A stretch of 60,489 nucleotides of DNA from Actinomycetes bacterium (GTDB taxonomy: Bacteria; Actinomycetota; Actinomycetes; S36-B12; GCA-2699445): assembly GCA_022599915.1 (NCBI GenBank), contig JAHZLH010000002.1, positions 1-60,489 of the forward strand, given 5' to 3'. Below, one piece after another: positions 18,983 through 28,197 of the stretch. Below the pieces are notes generated by a model, which saw only the letters and a list, made by a program, of their open reading frames with translations, had not been told where the DNA came from and ran no database searches. Numbering within the stretch: position 1 is the first letter of the stretch; each line of letters begins with the position of its first letter. Both the position numbers and the translations under genes were made by a program.

Positions 18983-20236
18983 GTGAAACAGGAGCTGCTC
19001 CGCATCGGGGCGTTTCGTCGTATCGTCATCGCCCGCGGCTTCTCTGCCCTGGCGTCTTGGGCTGTAATCCTCGCTAGCAGCTACCTCGTACTACGACTCA
19101 CCGAAGACCCGGTCGCGGTGGGTGTGTTGGCGCTGGCGAAGGGGCTACCGTCGCTGCTGCTGACCTCCTACGGCGGTTCACTAGCTGATCGCTTCGACCC
19201 CACTCGAGTCATCGCGATCTCCTACGCAGTTCGGGCCATCGCGATTGGCGCCTTGGCCGTGGGTTTCTGGCTGGGGGCGGCTGGTCTGGTAGCTATCTAC
19301 CTAGCTACCGCGGTAGCTGGCTGCGGTGCTGCCCTGGCGAAAGCCAGTGTGGCCGCGCTGGTGGTGGCACCAGTCCCGGAGCATCTCCATGAACGGGCCA
19401 TCGTGGTGACCAGCCTGATCTACAGTGTGGGCGCCATCATTGGTCCACTGTTCGCGGGAAGCCTGCTGGCTGTCGGCGGGATCGGCACAAGTTTTCTGGT
19501 GAGCGCGCTGGCCTTGCTTGTTGTCGCGGGACTGGTACTGGTCGGTATCCAGCTCGACCCGGCCAACCAGCCAACACCCTGCGGCCCAATCAGTGAGGCG
19601 CCAGCCCAGCCGAAACTGGCCGACTCCGCAGACACGCTGCAGAGCAACTGGTGGCAGAACCTTCGAGCAGCACTTGCCGATCCGAGATTGCGCCCGGCTT
19701 TCGTCGGCGTCGGAATCTTGGCGGCTGGCGCGCTTCCAGTGCTGTCCCTAGCCGCAGTCATCGCCAACCAGTACGGCAAATCCCCGATCCTGTTGGAAAT
19801 CATCCTCGCTGCCGCTGGCATCGGTGCGCTGCTGTGCAACCTGGTCTTGATGCGAGTCACGATCAACCACGTCCACCGGATTCCGCTGGCTGCTGCCAGT
19901 TTCGTGGTTACTGCTATCGCTATCGCGCTAGCTGCCACAGCGCCCACCATTGCCGTCGAAGCGGTGGCGTTTGCGATACTCGCGGCCAGCGCCAACCTGC
20001 TGTGGGTGATGATGTCGTCAGTAATCCAAACGGAATCCCCCGCTGCGGCTCGCGGCAGGATGAACGGCATTTTCTACACCCTCGCGTCCGCGGGTACCTC
20101 GATCGGTGCCTTGCTGATGGCGGAGTTGATGAATCTGATCGGGGTTCCCAGCGCACTGTTGGCCTACGCGGCGGTGCTGCTGTTGATCGGAGTGATGGCA
20201 GCCCTGCGTCGCAACCATCTTGCCCAACCGCAGTAG
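18983..20236 (+). CDS. MFS transporter (EntS-like exporter family)
   Basis: Twelve-span major facilitator of 417 residues. The loop between spans 2 and 3 contains GGSLADRFDPTRVI, the MFS motif A (G-x-x-x-D-R-x-x-x-R type). Overall pattern resembles MFS_3/enterobactin-exporter-type drug or siderophore exporters; substrate unknown. GTG start with AGGAG nine bases upstream. A short hydrophilic loop rich in Pro/Gln/Ser separates the two halves. It is followed by an independent oxidoreductase gene. Confidence 0.85.
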   Translation: MKQELLRIGAFRRIVIARGFSALASWAVILASSYLVLRLTEDPVAVGVLALAKGLPSLLLTSYGGSLADRFDPTRVIAISYAVRAIAIGALAVGFWLGAAGLVAIYLATAVAGCGAALAKASVAALVVAPVPEHLHERAIVVTSLIYSVGAIIGPLFAGSLLAVGGIGTSFLVSALALLVVAGLVLVGIQLDPANQPTPCGPISEAPAQPKLADSADTLQSNWWQNLRAALADPRLRPAFVGVGILAAGALPVLSLAAVIANQYGKSPILLEIILAAAGIGALLCNLVLMRVTINHVHRIPLAAASFVVTAIAIALAATAPTIAVEAVAFAILAASANLLWVMMSSVIQTESPAAARGRMNGIFYTLASAGTSIGALLMAELMNLIGVPSALLAYAAVLLLIGVMAALRRNHLAQPQ

Positions 20237-20302
20237 CTCAGCCGGAACCGGTGGCACCCTTCGGCGTGGTACCGCCGAACTCCCATCTGGGTTGTCGCGC
20301 GA

Positions 20303-20308
20303 TACCGT
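20303..20308 (+). promoter_or_regulatory. Putative -10 box (TACCGT) for leaderless oxidoreductase gene
   Basis: TACCGT ends 6 nt before the GTG start, with no SD between them. Confidence 0.4.
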
Positions 20309-20314
20309 GCGATT

Positions 20315-21604
20315 GTGTCTGCGCTACTCGCCCCCGATTACACCGAATCGTGTCTGTGGCAACAGCAAGTCACCCCGCCCGCGACCCCCACCGGTGAGGT
20401 GCCTGCCGAGGTGGATGTGGTCGTTGTCGGAGCGGGGTATTGCGGCCTGTCCGCCGCAGACACGCTGGCCCAGTTCGGTAAATCCGTTCTGGTGCTGGAC
20501 CGGGAACCGTTGGGCTGGGGGGCTTCCAGCCGCAACTGCGGCATGGTGTTGCCGGAACTCAAAGCAGGACCAGCCGAGTTGGCGCGTCAGTACGGCAATG
20601 TCGGCCCACTGCTCCTTCAGGAGGTCGAACAGGGCTTCGACCACATCGAGGCCCTCGTTAGCGGCGCAGATGGCCGGGGCGGTATCGATTGCGACTACCG
20701 CCGTTCCGGCTCGCTGTATCTGGCGCATAGCCCGCGGCACGTCGCCGGCCTGCGCGCGGAAGCGACCAACCGGGCAGCCGCGGGGGAAAATGTCCGGTTC
20801 CTCACCGCCGCCGAACTCGGCCAAGAAGTGGGATCAGAGTTATTTCATGGTGGCTTACTGCGGGAGCGTGGCGGCGCGGTGCACCCAGCGAAACTACACG
20901 CGGGGCTCGCCGCTCGGGCGCTCGCGAGTGGCGCCGTCATCCAAGATCGCACGGCGGCGGAGTCAATCGGCCGGCGACTGGGTCGATTTACGGTTCGCAC
21001 TACCCGCGGGATGGTGACCGCGACCGACGTCATTCTGGCCACCAACGGCTACGCGGACCGGGCGACACCAGAGTTGGCTCGTCGAGTGCTGCCCATCGGC
21101 TCCTACATCATCGCAACCGAGGTCTTGCCTGACGACGTACAGCGGTCACTAGCCCCGGGCAATCGGATGATGTTCGACACCAAGAACTTTCTGTACTACT
21201 GGCGACTGACGCCAGACGGACGGTTAGCTTTCGGTGGCCGCCGCAGTCTCGATCCGGTGGAGGTCGTCGTTGCCCGGGACTTTCTCTACGACGCGATGCT
21301 GCAGGTCCACCCGCAACTGACAGGTACCCCGATTGAATACGCCTGGGGTGGCAACATCGCCGCCACCGTGGACCGGATGCCGCACGTCGGGCGCATCGAC
21401 GGCGCTTGGTACGCCACCGGCTGCAATGGCTCTGGGGTAGCAACGAACACCTGGCTTGGCCACCAGCTCGGCATGACGGTAGCTGGGGCTGCCAGCCCAC
21501 CCGCTTTTGCCCAGTTACAGCATCGAGCACTACCGCTTAAATCGCTGAGTCCGGCCTACCTGCCGCTGGTCGGTCGCTGGTTTGCTCGGCAAGATCATCG
21601 GTAA
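20315..21604 (+). CDS. FAD-dependent oxidoreductase (DAO family)
   Basis: D-amino-acid-oxidase-fold flavoenzyme of 429 residues. The dinucleotide motif VVVVGAGYCGLSAADTL (36-52; GAGYCG at 39-44) is followed by DREPLGWGASSRNCG, the block typical of glycine/sarcosine oxidase and gamma-glutamylputrescine oxidase-like (PuuB/OrdL) proteins. The C-terminal part has GRLAFGGRRS and GRIDGAWYATGCNGSGVA. It probably oxidises a secondary amine or amino-acid derivative; the substrate is not readable. GTG start with a TACCGT box 6 nt upstream. Confidence 0.85.
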   Translation: MSALLAPDYTESCLWQQQVTPPATPTGEVPAEVDVVVVGAGYCGLSAADTLAQFGKSVLVLDREPLGWGASSRNCGMVLPELKAGPAELARQYGNVGPLLLQEVEQGFDHIEALVSGADGRGGIDCDYRRSGSLYLAHSPRHVAGLRAEATNRAAAGENVRFLTAAELGQEVGSELFHGGLLRERGGAVHPAKLHAGLAARALASGAVIQDRTAAESIGRRLGRFTVRTTRGMVTATDVILATNGYADRATPELARRVLPIGSYIIATEVLPDDVQRSLAPGNRMMFDTKNFLYYWRLTPDGRLAFGGRRSLDPVEVVVARDFLYDAMLQVHPQLTGTPIEYAWGGNIAATVDRMPHVGRIDGAWYATGCNGSGVATNTWLGHQLGMTVAGAASPPAFAQLQHRALPLKSLSPAYLPLVGRWFARQDHR

Positions 21605-21675
21605 CTTTCCTGTTCCCGGTGTCCTCGCCAGCCTTCGGCAGTCGAACGTGGCACTATGCCTAGCGGGAGGCACAG

Positions 21676-24222
21676 ATGAATACAGCCAACATCACCCGGG
21701 CTGAAGCGGCGGAAAGGTCCCGGGAGATTGCGGTCGAGTCCTACCAGGTCGAACTAGACCTGACTACCGGCGACGAGACATTCCGCAGCACGACGATCGT
21801 GCGGTTTTCCGCAACGACTGACAGCACCTGGCTCGATCTGATCGCGCCCAACCTGATCGAAGTGACGCTGAACGACCAACAGGTGCCGGTGACGGATTTT
21901 GATGGCCATCGTATTCAACTGTCTGGATTGACCCAGACCAACATAGTTCGGGTCGTCGCGGACTGCGCCTACATGAACACCGGCGAGGGGCTGCATCGCT
22001 TCGTCGATCCAGTAGACGACGAGGTGTATCTATACACCCAGTTCGAAACCGCAGACGCCCGCCGAATGTATGCCTGCTTCGAACAGCCCGATCTGAAAGC
22101 AACGTTCGCACTCACCGTCAGCGCACCCGACCATTGGCAGGTCATTTCCAACTCGGTCACGCCAGCGCCAGCCGCGATCAGCGATAACACCGCACGGTGG
22201 CAGTTTGAGCCCACACCGGTGATGTCCACCTACATCACCGCCCTAGTCGCCGGGCCTTACCACGTGGTTCGTGACAACTATCAGGGCAAGGGCGGGGACT
22301 ACCCGTTGGGAATCTTCTGCCGCAACAGCCTGGCCGAACATCTGGACAGCGACGAGATCCTCGATATCACCAAAAAGGGGTTCGCGTTGTTCGAGGAGGT
22401 CTTCGAGTTGCCCTACCCGTTCGGCAAATACGACCAACTCTTCGTTCCAGAGTTCAACGCTGGTGCCATGGAGAACGCGGGCTGCGTCACGTTCCGGGAG
22501 GACTACATTTTCCGCGGACGAGTCACCTACAGCGCCTACGAGCAGCGGGCCAACACCATCCTGCATGAGATGGCGCATATGTGGTTCGGCGATCTGGTCA
22601 CGATGAAGTGGTGGGACGACCTGTGGTTGAACGAGTCATTCGCCGAGTGGGCGGCGACGTTCGCCTCAGTTCGAGCGACTCGGTTCACCGATGCTTGGAA
22701 CAGTTTCGCCGTGCTGCGCAAAGCCTGGGCCTACCGGCAAGATCAGTTGCCGTCCACTCATCCGATCGCCGCAGACATGACCGACCTCGACGCGGTCAGA
22801 GTGAACTTCGACGGCATCACCTACGCCAAGGGCGCTAGCGCGCTCAAACAACTGGTGGCATGGGTCGGTGAAGAGGAATTCCTTGCTGGCGTGCGTGCCT
22901 ATTTCGCCGAGTTCGCCTGGCGCAATACTGAACTGCACGACCTGCTGGGCCATCTGGAATCCACGAGTGGCCGGGACCTGAGCAAGTGGACGCAGGAATG
23001 GCTGCAAACCAGCGGCGTCAACCTGTTGCGACCGCAAGTGACTGTGGGACCTGATGGCTGCTTTACCGAAGTAGCGATCACCCAGGAGCCGCCGAGCACT
23101 CCGGCAGGCCTGCCTGCCACGCTGCGGCAACACCGGATCGGTATTGGGCTGTACTCGCTGGTAGACGGACAGCTGCGCCGCAGCAGATTCCTCGAGGTGG
23201 ACGTTATTGGCGAACGTACTGAGATCTCCAAGCTGGTCGGGGAAACTCAACCGGACCTGCTGTTGATCAATGACGGCGACTACACCTTCGCCAAGATCCG
23301 CCTGGACGAGCGCTCACTGGTCACGGCTCGGCAGTGGATCGGCAAGATCGACAAGGCGCTGGCGCGCACCTTGATCTGGGGAGCGTCGTGGGATATGACC
23401 CGCGATGCTGAGATTCCCACCAGCCAATTCTTAGATCTACTGCATTCCGGCATCGTCAGTGAACCGGATGTCGTAGTGATCGAAACGCTGCTGCGGCAGG
23501 CCACGTCCGCCATCGAACAGTTTGCCGATCCCGAACAACGCGCCAACTACCGCAGCGATCTCGCGGAGTTGCTCTGGCAGGCGGCCCGCAACGCAGAGTA
23601 CGGCAGCGATCATCAGCTGGCGTTCGTTCGCGGGTTCAGCGCACTCGCACGCACCGAGTCGCAACTGAAGCGCATCGCGGAGTTATTGCACGGCGAATAC
23701 ACACTGTCGGGACTCGCCATGGACGACGAGTTGCGCTGGCGGCTCATCATCACATTGGCGGCTGGCGGAGTTGCGGCTGACGAGTTGATCGCAGCGGAAC
23801 TACAACGCGATGACACCGCGACCGGTCGCCGCCGGGCTGCCACCGCGAGTGCAGCGCGTCCCACCGCCGAAGCCAAAGCGACCGCCTGGCACCAGATGGT
23901 GTCGGACGACACTGTGCCTAATGCCATCCAAGAAGCGTTGATCGCTGGGTTCGTACAATCGGAACAGGAGCACCTCCTCGAGGAGTACGCGCAACGCTAC
24001 TTCGCTGAAGCGGCGCAGGTCTGGCAGCAGCGCACCCCCGAAACTGCAGCAACGATCACTGCGATGCTGTATCCGCACTGGCAGGTCTCGGAAAAAACGG
24101 TCGCGGCAGCAGATTCGCTGCTCGCCCAAGACGATGTACATCCGGCGGCGCGGCGGCTCATCTCCGAGGGCCGCGACGGCACCCTACGAGCATTGCGCGC
24201 CCAAGCGCGGGATCGCGAATAG
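21676..24222 (+). CDS. pepN: Aminopeptidase N (M1 family)
   Basis: Zinc metallo-aminopeptidase that trims N-terminal residues from peptides in the cytosol. The 848 residues show the exopeptidase motif GAMEN (263-267), the zinc site HEMAH (297-301) and the third ligand Glu320 in NESFAEW (HExxH-x18-E), followed by a C-terminal ERAP1-like helical domain. ATG start with GGGAGG seven bases upstream. Length matches actinobacterial PepN. Converges on malQ with only 25 bp between stops. Confidence 0.97.
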   Translation: MNTANITRAEAAERSREIAVESYQVELDLTTGDETFRSTTIVRFSATTDSTWLDLIAPNLIEVTLNDQQVPVTDFDGHRIQLSGLTQTNIVRVVADCAYMNTGEGLHRFVDPVDDEVYLYTQFETADARRMYACFEQPDLKATFALTVSAPDHWQVISNSVTPAPAAISDNTARWQFEPTPVMSTYITALVAGPYHVVRDNYQGKGGDYPLGIFCRNSLAEHLDSDEILDITKKGFALFEEVFELPYPFGKYDQLFVPEFNAGAMENAGCVTFREDYIFRGRVTYSAYEQRANTILHEMAHMWFGDLVTMKWWDDLWLNESFAEWAATFASVRATRFTDAWNSFAVLRKAWAYRQDQLPSTHPIAADMTDLDAVRVNFDGITYAKGASALKQLVAWVGEEEFLAGVRAYFAEFAWRNTELHDLLGHLESTSGRDLSKWTQEWLQTSGVNLLRPQVTVGPDGCFTEVAITQEPPSTPAGLPATLRQHRIGIGLYSLVDGQLRRSRFLEVDVIGERTEISKLVGETQPDLLLINDGDYTFAKIRLDERSLVTARQWIGKIDKALARTLIWGASWDMTRDAEIPTSQFLDLLHSGIVSEPDVVVIETLLRQATSAIEQFADPEQRANYRSDLAELLWQAARNAEYGSDHQLAFVRGFSALARTESQLKRIAELLHGEYTLSGLAMDDELRWRLIITLAAGGVAADELIAAELQRDDTATGRRRAATASAARPTAEAKATAWHQMVSDDTVPNAIQEALIAGFVQSEQEHLLEEYAQRYFAEAAQVWQQRTPETAATITAMLYPHWQVSEKTVAAADSLLAQDDVHPAARRLISEGRDGTLRALRAQARDRE

Positions 24223-24247
24223 CCACACTGACCACCCACCGCACCCG

Positions 24248-26353
24248 CTAGGAGCGATGCCGAACTGCCGCTGCAATTCGCGTGGCCAGCGGATGATCGA
24301 CAAGGTCTGCCAGCAGCACTGGCCCCCCGTTAGCGTCCCCTAGCGGGATGCTCCAGTTGGGATATTCCCGTTCCGTACCGGGCTGGTTTTGGATCCGACT
24401 GTCGCCAGTCAGATCGGGCAGGTTCACGCCCAGCAAGCGAGCGGGGCTAGCAGCCGCCAACTGATATAGCGCTACCACTTCGTCTGCCAAGGTGTCACCG
24501 TCGTGATACCAGCCGCGTTCCGCCAACATTCGACGCCAGGCCGCCAGTTCCTGCTCTTGATCCCGCCACTCGTCGTTGACGGACCTGGCCAGCAGGTTGA
24601 GTTCCGATCGCACTCTGATGTGTTCTCCGGCGATGTAGCCAGCGGTCGGGGGCAGGTCATGCACGGTCACGCTGAGCAGTTCGTCTTGCCGCCACTGTTC
24701 CGGCTGCTCAATGTGGTCACCGTCGCGTTCGAACCACAGCACCCCGACGCCCAGAATCCCGCGGTCCTGCATGTCATCACGAATCCAGTCGGCGACGGTG
24801 CCCAGATCCTCACCGATGAGCATGGCCCCCACGCGGCTGGCCTCCAGCATCAAGATGCCGACCATAGCTTCGTGGTCCATAGCCACGTAAGTGCCCTGGT
24901 AGGGCTTCATCCCTTCCGGGATCCACCACTGCCGGTATAGACCCAAGATGTGGTCGACGCGCAGACCACCTGCGTGCCGCAGCACCTCGCGGAGCATGTT
25001 GCGGTACGGGATGTATGCGGCTTCGGCGAGGGCATCTGGATTCCATGGTGGCTGCGCCCAGGTCTGCCCCAGTTGGTTGTACATGTCCGGGGGCGCCCCC
25101 ACGGCCACGTCTCCAACGAGTCGGTCACGCAGCGACCAGGAATCCGCGCCTTCACTGTGCACCCCGACCGCCAGATCGTGCATGATGCCGATGGACATCC
25201 CCGCGGACCTGGCAGCAGCCTGGGTGCTGGCGAACTGTTGATCCAGTTGCCACTGCAGCCAGGAGTAGAAGATCACCCGGTCTTCCAACTCGGCGAACTG
25301 GGCGGTGACATCAGCTGAACGCACCCGCTGCAACGACTCTGGCCACTCGTGCCAGTCCGGCCCGTGTACTTCACTCAACGCGCACCACAGCGCGAAGTCC
25401 TGCAGCCCGACACCGCCGCGTCGGATGTATGCCTGGAACTCAGCGTTCCGCTCCACGGATGTCTTCGCCTGCCAGACAATTTCGAGGGCGGCCTTTTTGA
25501 CTTCCCAGAGTTGATCTCGATCGAGTAGATCCGCAGAGTCATTCAACGGCCGTACTTTTTCGAACAGGGCATCGACTCGTCGCTGATCGGCGGGTGCGAG
25601 CCCCTGATATTCCGGAATCTGTTGCACTCGTAGATAGAGCGGACTGGCGAATCTGCGGGTGGCGGGTAGGTAGGGCGACGGCTCCACTGGGTCGACTACG
25701 CCAGGAGCGTGCATTGGGTTAACCAAGACGAACCCAGCCCCCCATTCCCTGCCGGTCACCTCGGCGAGCTCTTTGAGATCGGCCAGATCACCCATGCCCC
25801 AGGAGTCGCTGGATCGCAACGAGTACAGCTGGGCCATCGCGCCCCACTCGCGGTCGACTTCCGGCATGCGATCAGGGACCACAACTAGCGGGGACTCAGT
25901 CGTGCCGCTGGCAACGATTGCTCGCAACTCATGCCAGCCGGTAGGCAGACCAGCGGGCAATTCGAAGATCATCTCGGTTATCTGCTGCCCGTCAACCTCC
26001 CGCATCGCGGCGTCCACTTCCAACTGCGCAAGCGGGAATTCTTGCTCCGTTTCGGAGACCACCACTAGTTGCACCGACTCACCTTGCGGGATATGCACCC
26101 ACACCCGTCCGGTCCGCGACTGCCGATGCACGAACACCGGCGGCAACGCACGGCGCCAATCTCGCAACTCTCGTTCGTGGATCGCGTGACTGATGTCGGC
26201 CGGGGTATCCACCGGGACACCTAGTGCCGCTAGCACCGCAACGACGGTTTCGGAGTCAATGATTTTGCGCTCACCTGCCTGATCGATGTACTCCAAGGAG
26301 ATGCCGTACATCTCGGCCAACGTGGCGAGGTCACCTTCGACGATGTCAGTCAT
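24248..26353 (-). CDS. malQ: 4-alpha-glucanotransferase (amylomaltase, GH77)
   Basis: Transfers maltodextrin chains between glucans in glycogen/maltose metabolism. Conserved GH77 blocks are present: GGLRVDHILGLYRQWWIPEG with the nucleophile Asp, LIGEDLGTV with the acid/base Glu, and VHDLPPTAGY with the third acidic residue. An extra N-terminal domain of about 150 residues gives a total of 701, as in the long bacterial MalQ form. The ATG at 26353 lies 1 bp after the amidase TGA; a longer start at 26371 would overlap the amidase. No glycogen genes are nearby. Confidence 0.94.
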   Translation of the reverse strand: MTDIVEGDLATLAEMYGISLEYIDQAGERKIIDSETVVAVLAALGVPVDTPADISHAIHERELRDWRRALPPVFVHRQSRTGRVWVHIPQGESVQLVVVSETEQEFPLAQLEVDAAMREVDGQQITEMIFELPAGLPTGWHELRAIVASGTTESPLVVVPDRMPEVDREWGAMAQLYSLRSSDSWGMGDLADLKELAEVTGREWGAGFVLVNPMHAPGVVDPVEPSPYLPATRRFASPLYLRVQQIPEYQGLAPADQRRVDALFEKVRPLNDSADLLDRDQLWEVKKAALEIVWQAKTSVERNAEFQAYIRRGGVGLQDFALWCALSEVHGPDWHEWPESLQRVRSADVTAQFAELEDRVIFYSWLQWQLDQQFASTQAAARSAGMSIGIMHDLAVGVHSEGADSWSLRDRLVGDVAVGAPPDMYNQLGQTWAQPPWNPDALAEAAYIPYRNMLREVLRHAGGLRVDHILGLYRQWWIPEGMKPYQGTYVAMDHEAMVGILMLEASRVGAMLIGEDLGTVADWIRDDMQDRGILGVGVLWFERDGDHIEQPEQWRQDELLSVTVHDLPPTAGYIAGEHIRVRSELNLLARSVNDEWRDQEQELAAWRRMLAERGWYHDGDTLADEVVALYQLAAASPARLLGVNLPDLTGDSRIQNQPGTEREYPNWSIPLGDANGGPVLLADLVDHPLATRIAAAVRHRS

Positions 26354-26354
26354 G

Positions 26355-27770
26355 TCAATCCCACAGGTCATGCGTCGGTGGACGCGGAGCGGCTTCTTCT
26401 AGTTGCGCAGCTAGGGAAATGATTGTGGATTCATCGCCGGGACGCCCGACGAGTTGCACACCGATAGGTAATCCTGCCGGCGACCACCATTGCGGCAGGC
26501 TGATTGCTGGCTGGCCGGTGACGTTGTAGGGGGCAGTGAATGGCGTGAATTCTTTTTGGGCCTGGAAGTCGGCGGCTGGATCGCTATCGTCGCGCAAACC
26601 ACCCACCGGAGCTGGCACATGAGCCAGCGTGGGTGTCAACACCGCATCCCACGGTTCGGTGGCCTCGATCGCAGCTCTCGCGGTTTCTCGCATCCGTTGG
26701 ACCGCGTGAAAGACCTCGGCAGCGAAGCGACGTTGCCCTCGCTCGCGCAACCACCGACTCAGCGGGACCATGTGCTGATTAGCGTCAGCGGGCAACGGCA
26801 GCGCAGCCACACCACCATCCCAGACCGCTTCGAAGGCCGGCACCGCGTCGGGGCCGAACGGGCGCTCGATATCGACAAGTTCGTGACCTAGTTCAAGCAA
26901 CAGTTGGGAGGTGTTCTCGTAGGCGGCTATACATTCCGGGTCGAGTTCGGTGTCTGCGATCACCGGCTCGCGGTAGCGGCCAATCCGCAGTCGAGTCGGG
27001 TGGCGCTGGCTAGCGGCCAAGAAATGACCGGGTGTCAGTGGTGGATGCATGAACGGATCGCCAGCCGACCCACCGGCCAAGACATCCAGAAACGCTGCTG
27101 CGTCCGCGACCGTCCGGGCCAACGGGCCGACAACCGCCAACTCGCCCAACTGATCGACCAGCGGAGCCATTCCCACGCGGCCGCGGCTCGGTTTGATCCC
27201 CACCAGCCCAGTCACGCTGGCGGGAATCCTGATGGAGCCACCACCATCAGAGCCTTGCGCGATCGACGCCAATCCGGTCGCTACCGCAGCCGCTGCTCCG
27301 CCACTGGAACCGCCTGCCGATCGGGACAAATCCCAGGGGGTACGTGCCGGTGGTGCGACCCGGTTCTCGGTGTAGCAGGGCAAACCAAATTCCGGGGTAT
27401 TGGTCTTCCCGGTGATGATCAGGCCGGCAGCTCGCATCCGGCTGACAAACTCCGCATCCGTTGGCGCCACGAAGTCGGCAAACAGTGTTGAACCAAACGT
27501 GCAACGCACTCCGGCCATCAGATCCAAGTCTTTGACTGGAGCGATGACGCCTAGCAATGGACTGTCCGGTTCCTCACCTCGTTGCAGCAATCCATCCACT
27601 CGGCGAGCTTGCTCGATAGCGTCGTCGGCGATGACGGTGATGAACGCTCCCACCTTGTCGTTGAGTTCTTCCGTCCGTCGCAGGTACTGCTCAGTAAGTT
27701 CCACCGCCGTGAACTCACCGGCTCGGAGGGCAGCACCTTGCTCCAGCGCCGTCAACTGGTGCAGGCTCAC
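26355..27770 (-). CDS. Amidase (amidase-signature family)
   Basis: Hydrolyses a carboxamide using a Ser-cisSer-Lys triad. The 471-residue protein has Lys in GVIAPVKDLDLMAG, the signature block RSAGGSSGGAAAAVATG, and the nucleophile region GSDGGGSIRIPAS. It resembles GatA-like single amidases, but no gatB/gatC lies near, so this is more likely a catabolic amidase. GTG 27770 is chosen because it lies just after the LapA-like stop; a reading from 27854 would run through that gene. Followed by malQ with 1 bp between. Confidence 0.88.
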   Translation of the reverse strand: MSLHQLTALEQGAALRAGEFTAVELTEQYLRRTEELNDKVGAFITVIADDAIEQARRVDGLLQRGEEPDSPLLGVIAPVKDLDLMAGVRCTFGSTLFADFVAPTDAEFVSRMRAAGLIITGKTNTPEFGLPCYTENRVAPPARTPWDLSRSAGGSSGGAAAAVATGLASIAQGSDGGGSIRIPASVTGLVGIKPSRGRVGMAPLVDQLGELAVVGPLARTVADAAAFLDVLAGGSAGDPFMHPPLTPGHFLAASQRHPTRLRIGRYREPVIADTELDPECIAAYENTSQLLLELGHELVDIERPFGPDAVPAFEAVWDGGVAALPLPADANQHMVPLSRWLRERGQRRFAAEVFHAVQRMRETARAAIEATEPWDAVLTPTLAHVPAPVGGLRDDSDPAADFQAQKEFTPFTAPYNVTGQPAISLPQWWSPAGLPIGVQLVGRPGDESTIISLAAQLEEAAPRPPTHDLWD

Positions 27771-27780
27771 AGCACTTCGC

Positions 27781-28101
27781 CTACTTCTTCTTGCCTCGCT
27801 GCGCGGCCGCGCGGCGGGCTTTGCTGCGTTGCCGGAAGTACAGCAGTGAACCACCCAAGACAGCGCCCAACACCATGGCCAATCCGAGGGCCAAGAACAG
27901 TGGGATGCTCATTTTCGTGAACACAAGATTGACCGTGACCGACTCGCCGTTGAGCAGGAGCAACAGCAGCGCGAAAACTGCGAGCACTCCCCACACACCG
28001 ATTCGCAAGTAACGACGCCAATCTGCAGGTGGGGCGCCACCGTTGAACTCGCTTTTACCGCCCTGTTCCTGGCCTGGAGTAGGTTGTTTCGCGTCCGCCA
28101 T
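27781..28101 (-). CDS. Small LapA-domain (DUF1049) membrane protein
   Basis: 106-residue protein with two membrane segments (about 34-51 and 67-90) joined by the LapA-type pattern NGESVTVNLVFTKMSIPLFLALGL, and a strongly basic C-terminus (RQRSKARRAAAQRGKKK). In proteobacteria LapA takes part in LPS assembly; in an actinobacterium that role is not expected, so only the domain name is given. ATG 28101 chosen over GTG 28107. First gene of the LapA-amidase-malQ run, divergent from the prolyl oligopeptidase gene. Confidence 0.75.
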   Translation of the reverse strand: MADAKQPTPGQEQGGKSEFNGGAPPADWRRYLRIGVWGVLAVFALLLLLLNGESVTVNLVFTKMSIPLFLALGLAMVLGAVLGGSLLYFRQRSKARRAAAQRGKKK

Positions 28102-28184
28102 GATCACAGCCTAGGGACTTCGGCGTCCGTTTGCGTACGGCAACACTCACTCCCCGGCCGCGCCCACGATCTCGTTCTGGTCGC

Positions 28185-28190
28185 TAGGGT
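28185..28190 (+). promoter_or_regulatory. Putative -10 box (TAGGGT) for leaderless prolyl oligopeptidase gene
   Basis: TAGGGT ends 7 nt before GTG 28198. This spacing also supports that start over upstream in-frame codons. Confidence 0.45.
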
Positions 28191-28197
28191 CAACATC

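Noticed and set aside
26355-27770. GatA of the tRNA amidotransferase
   Set aside because: The protein has the amidase signature, but gatB and gatC are absent nearby, and the C-terminal half looks like a general amidase.
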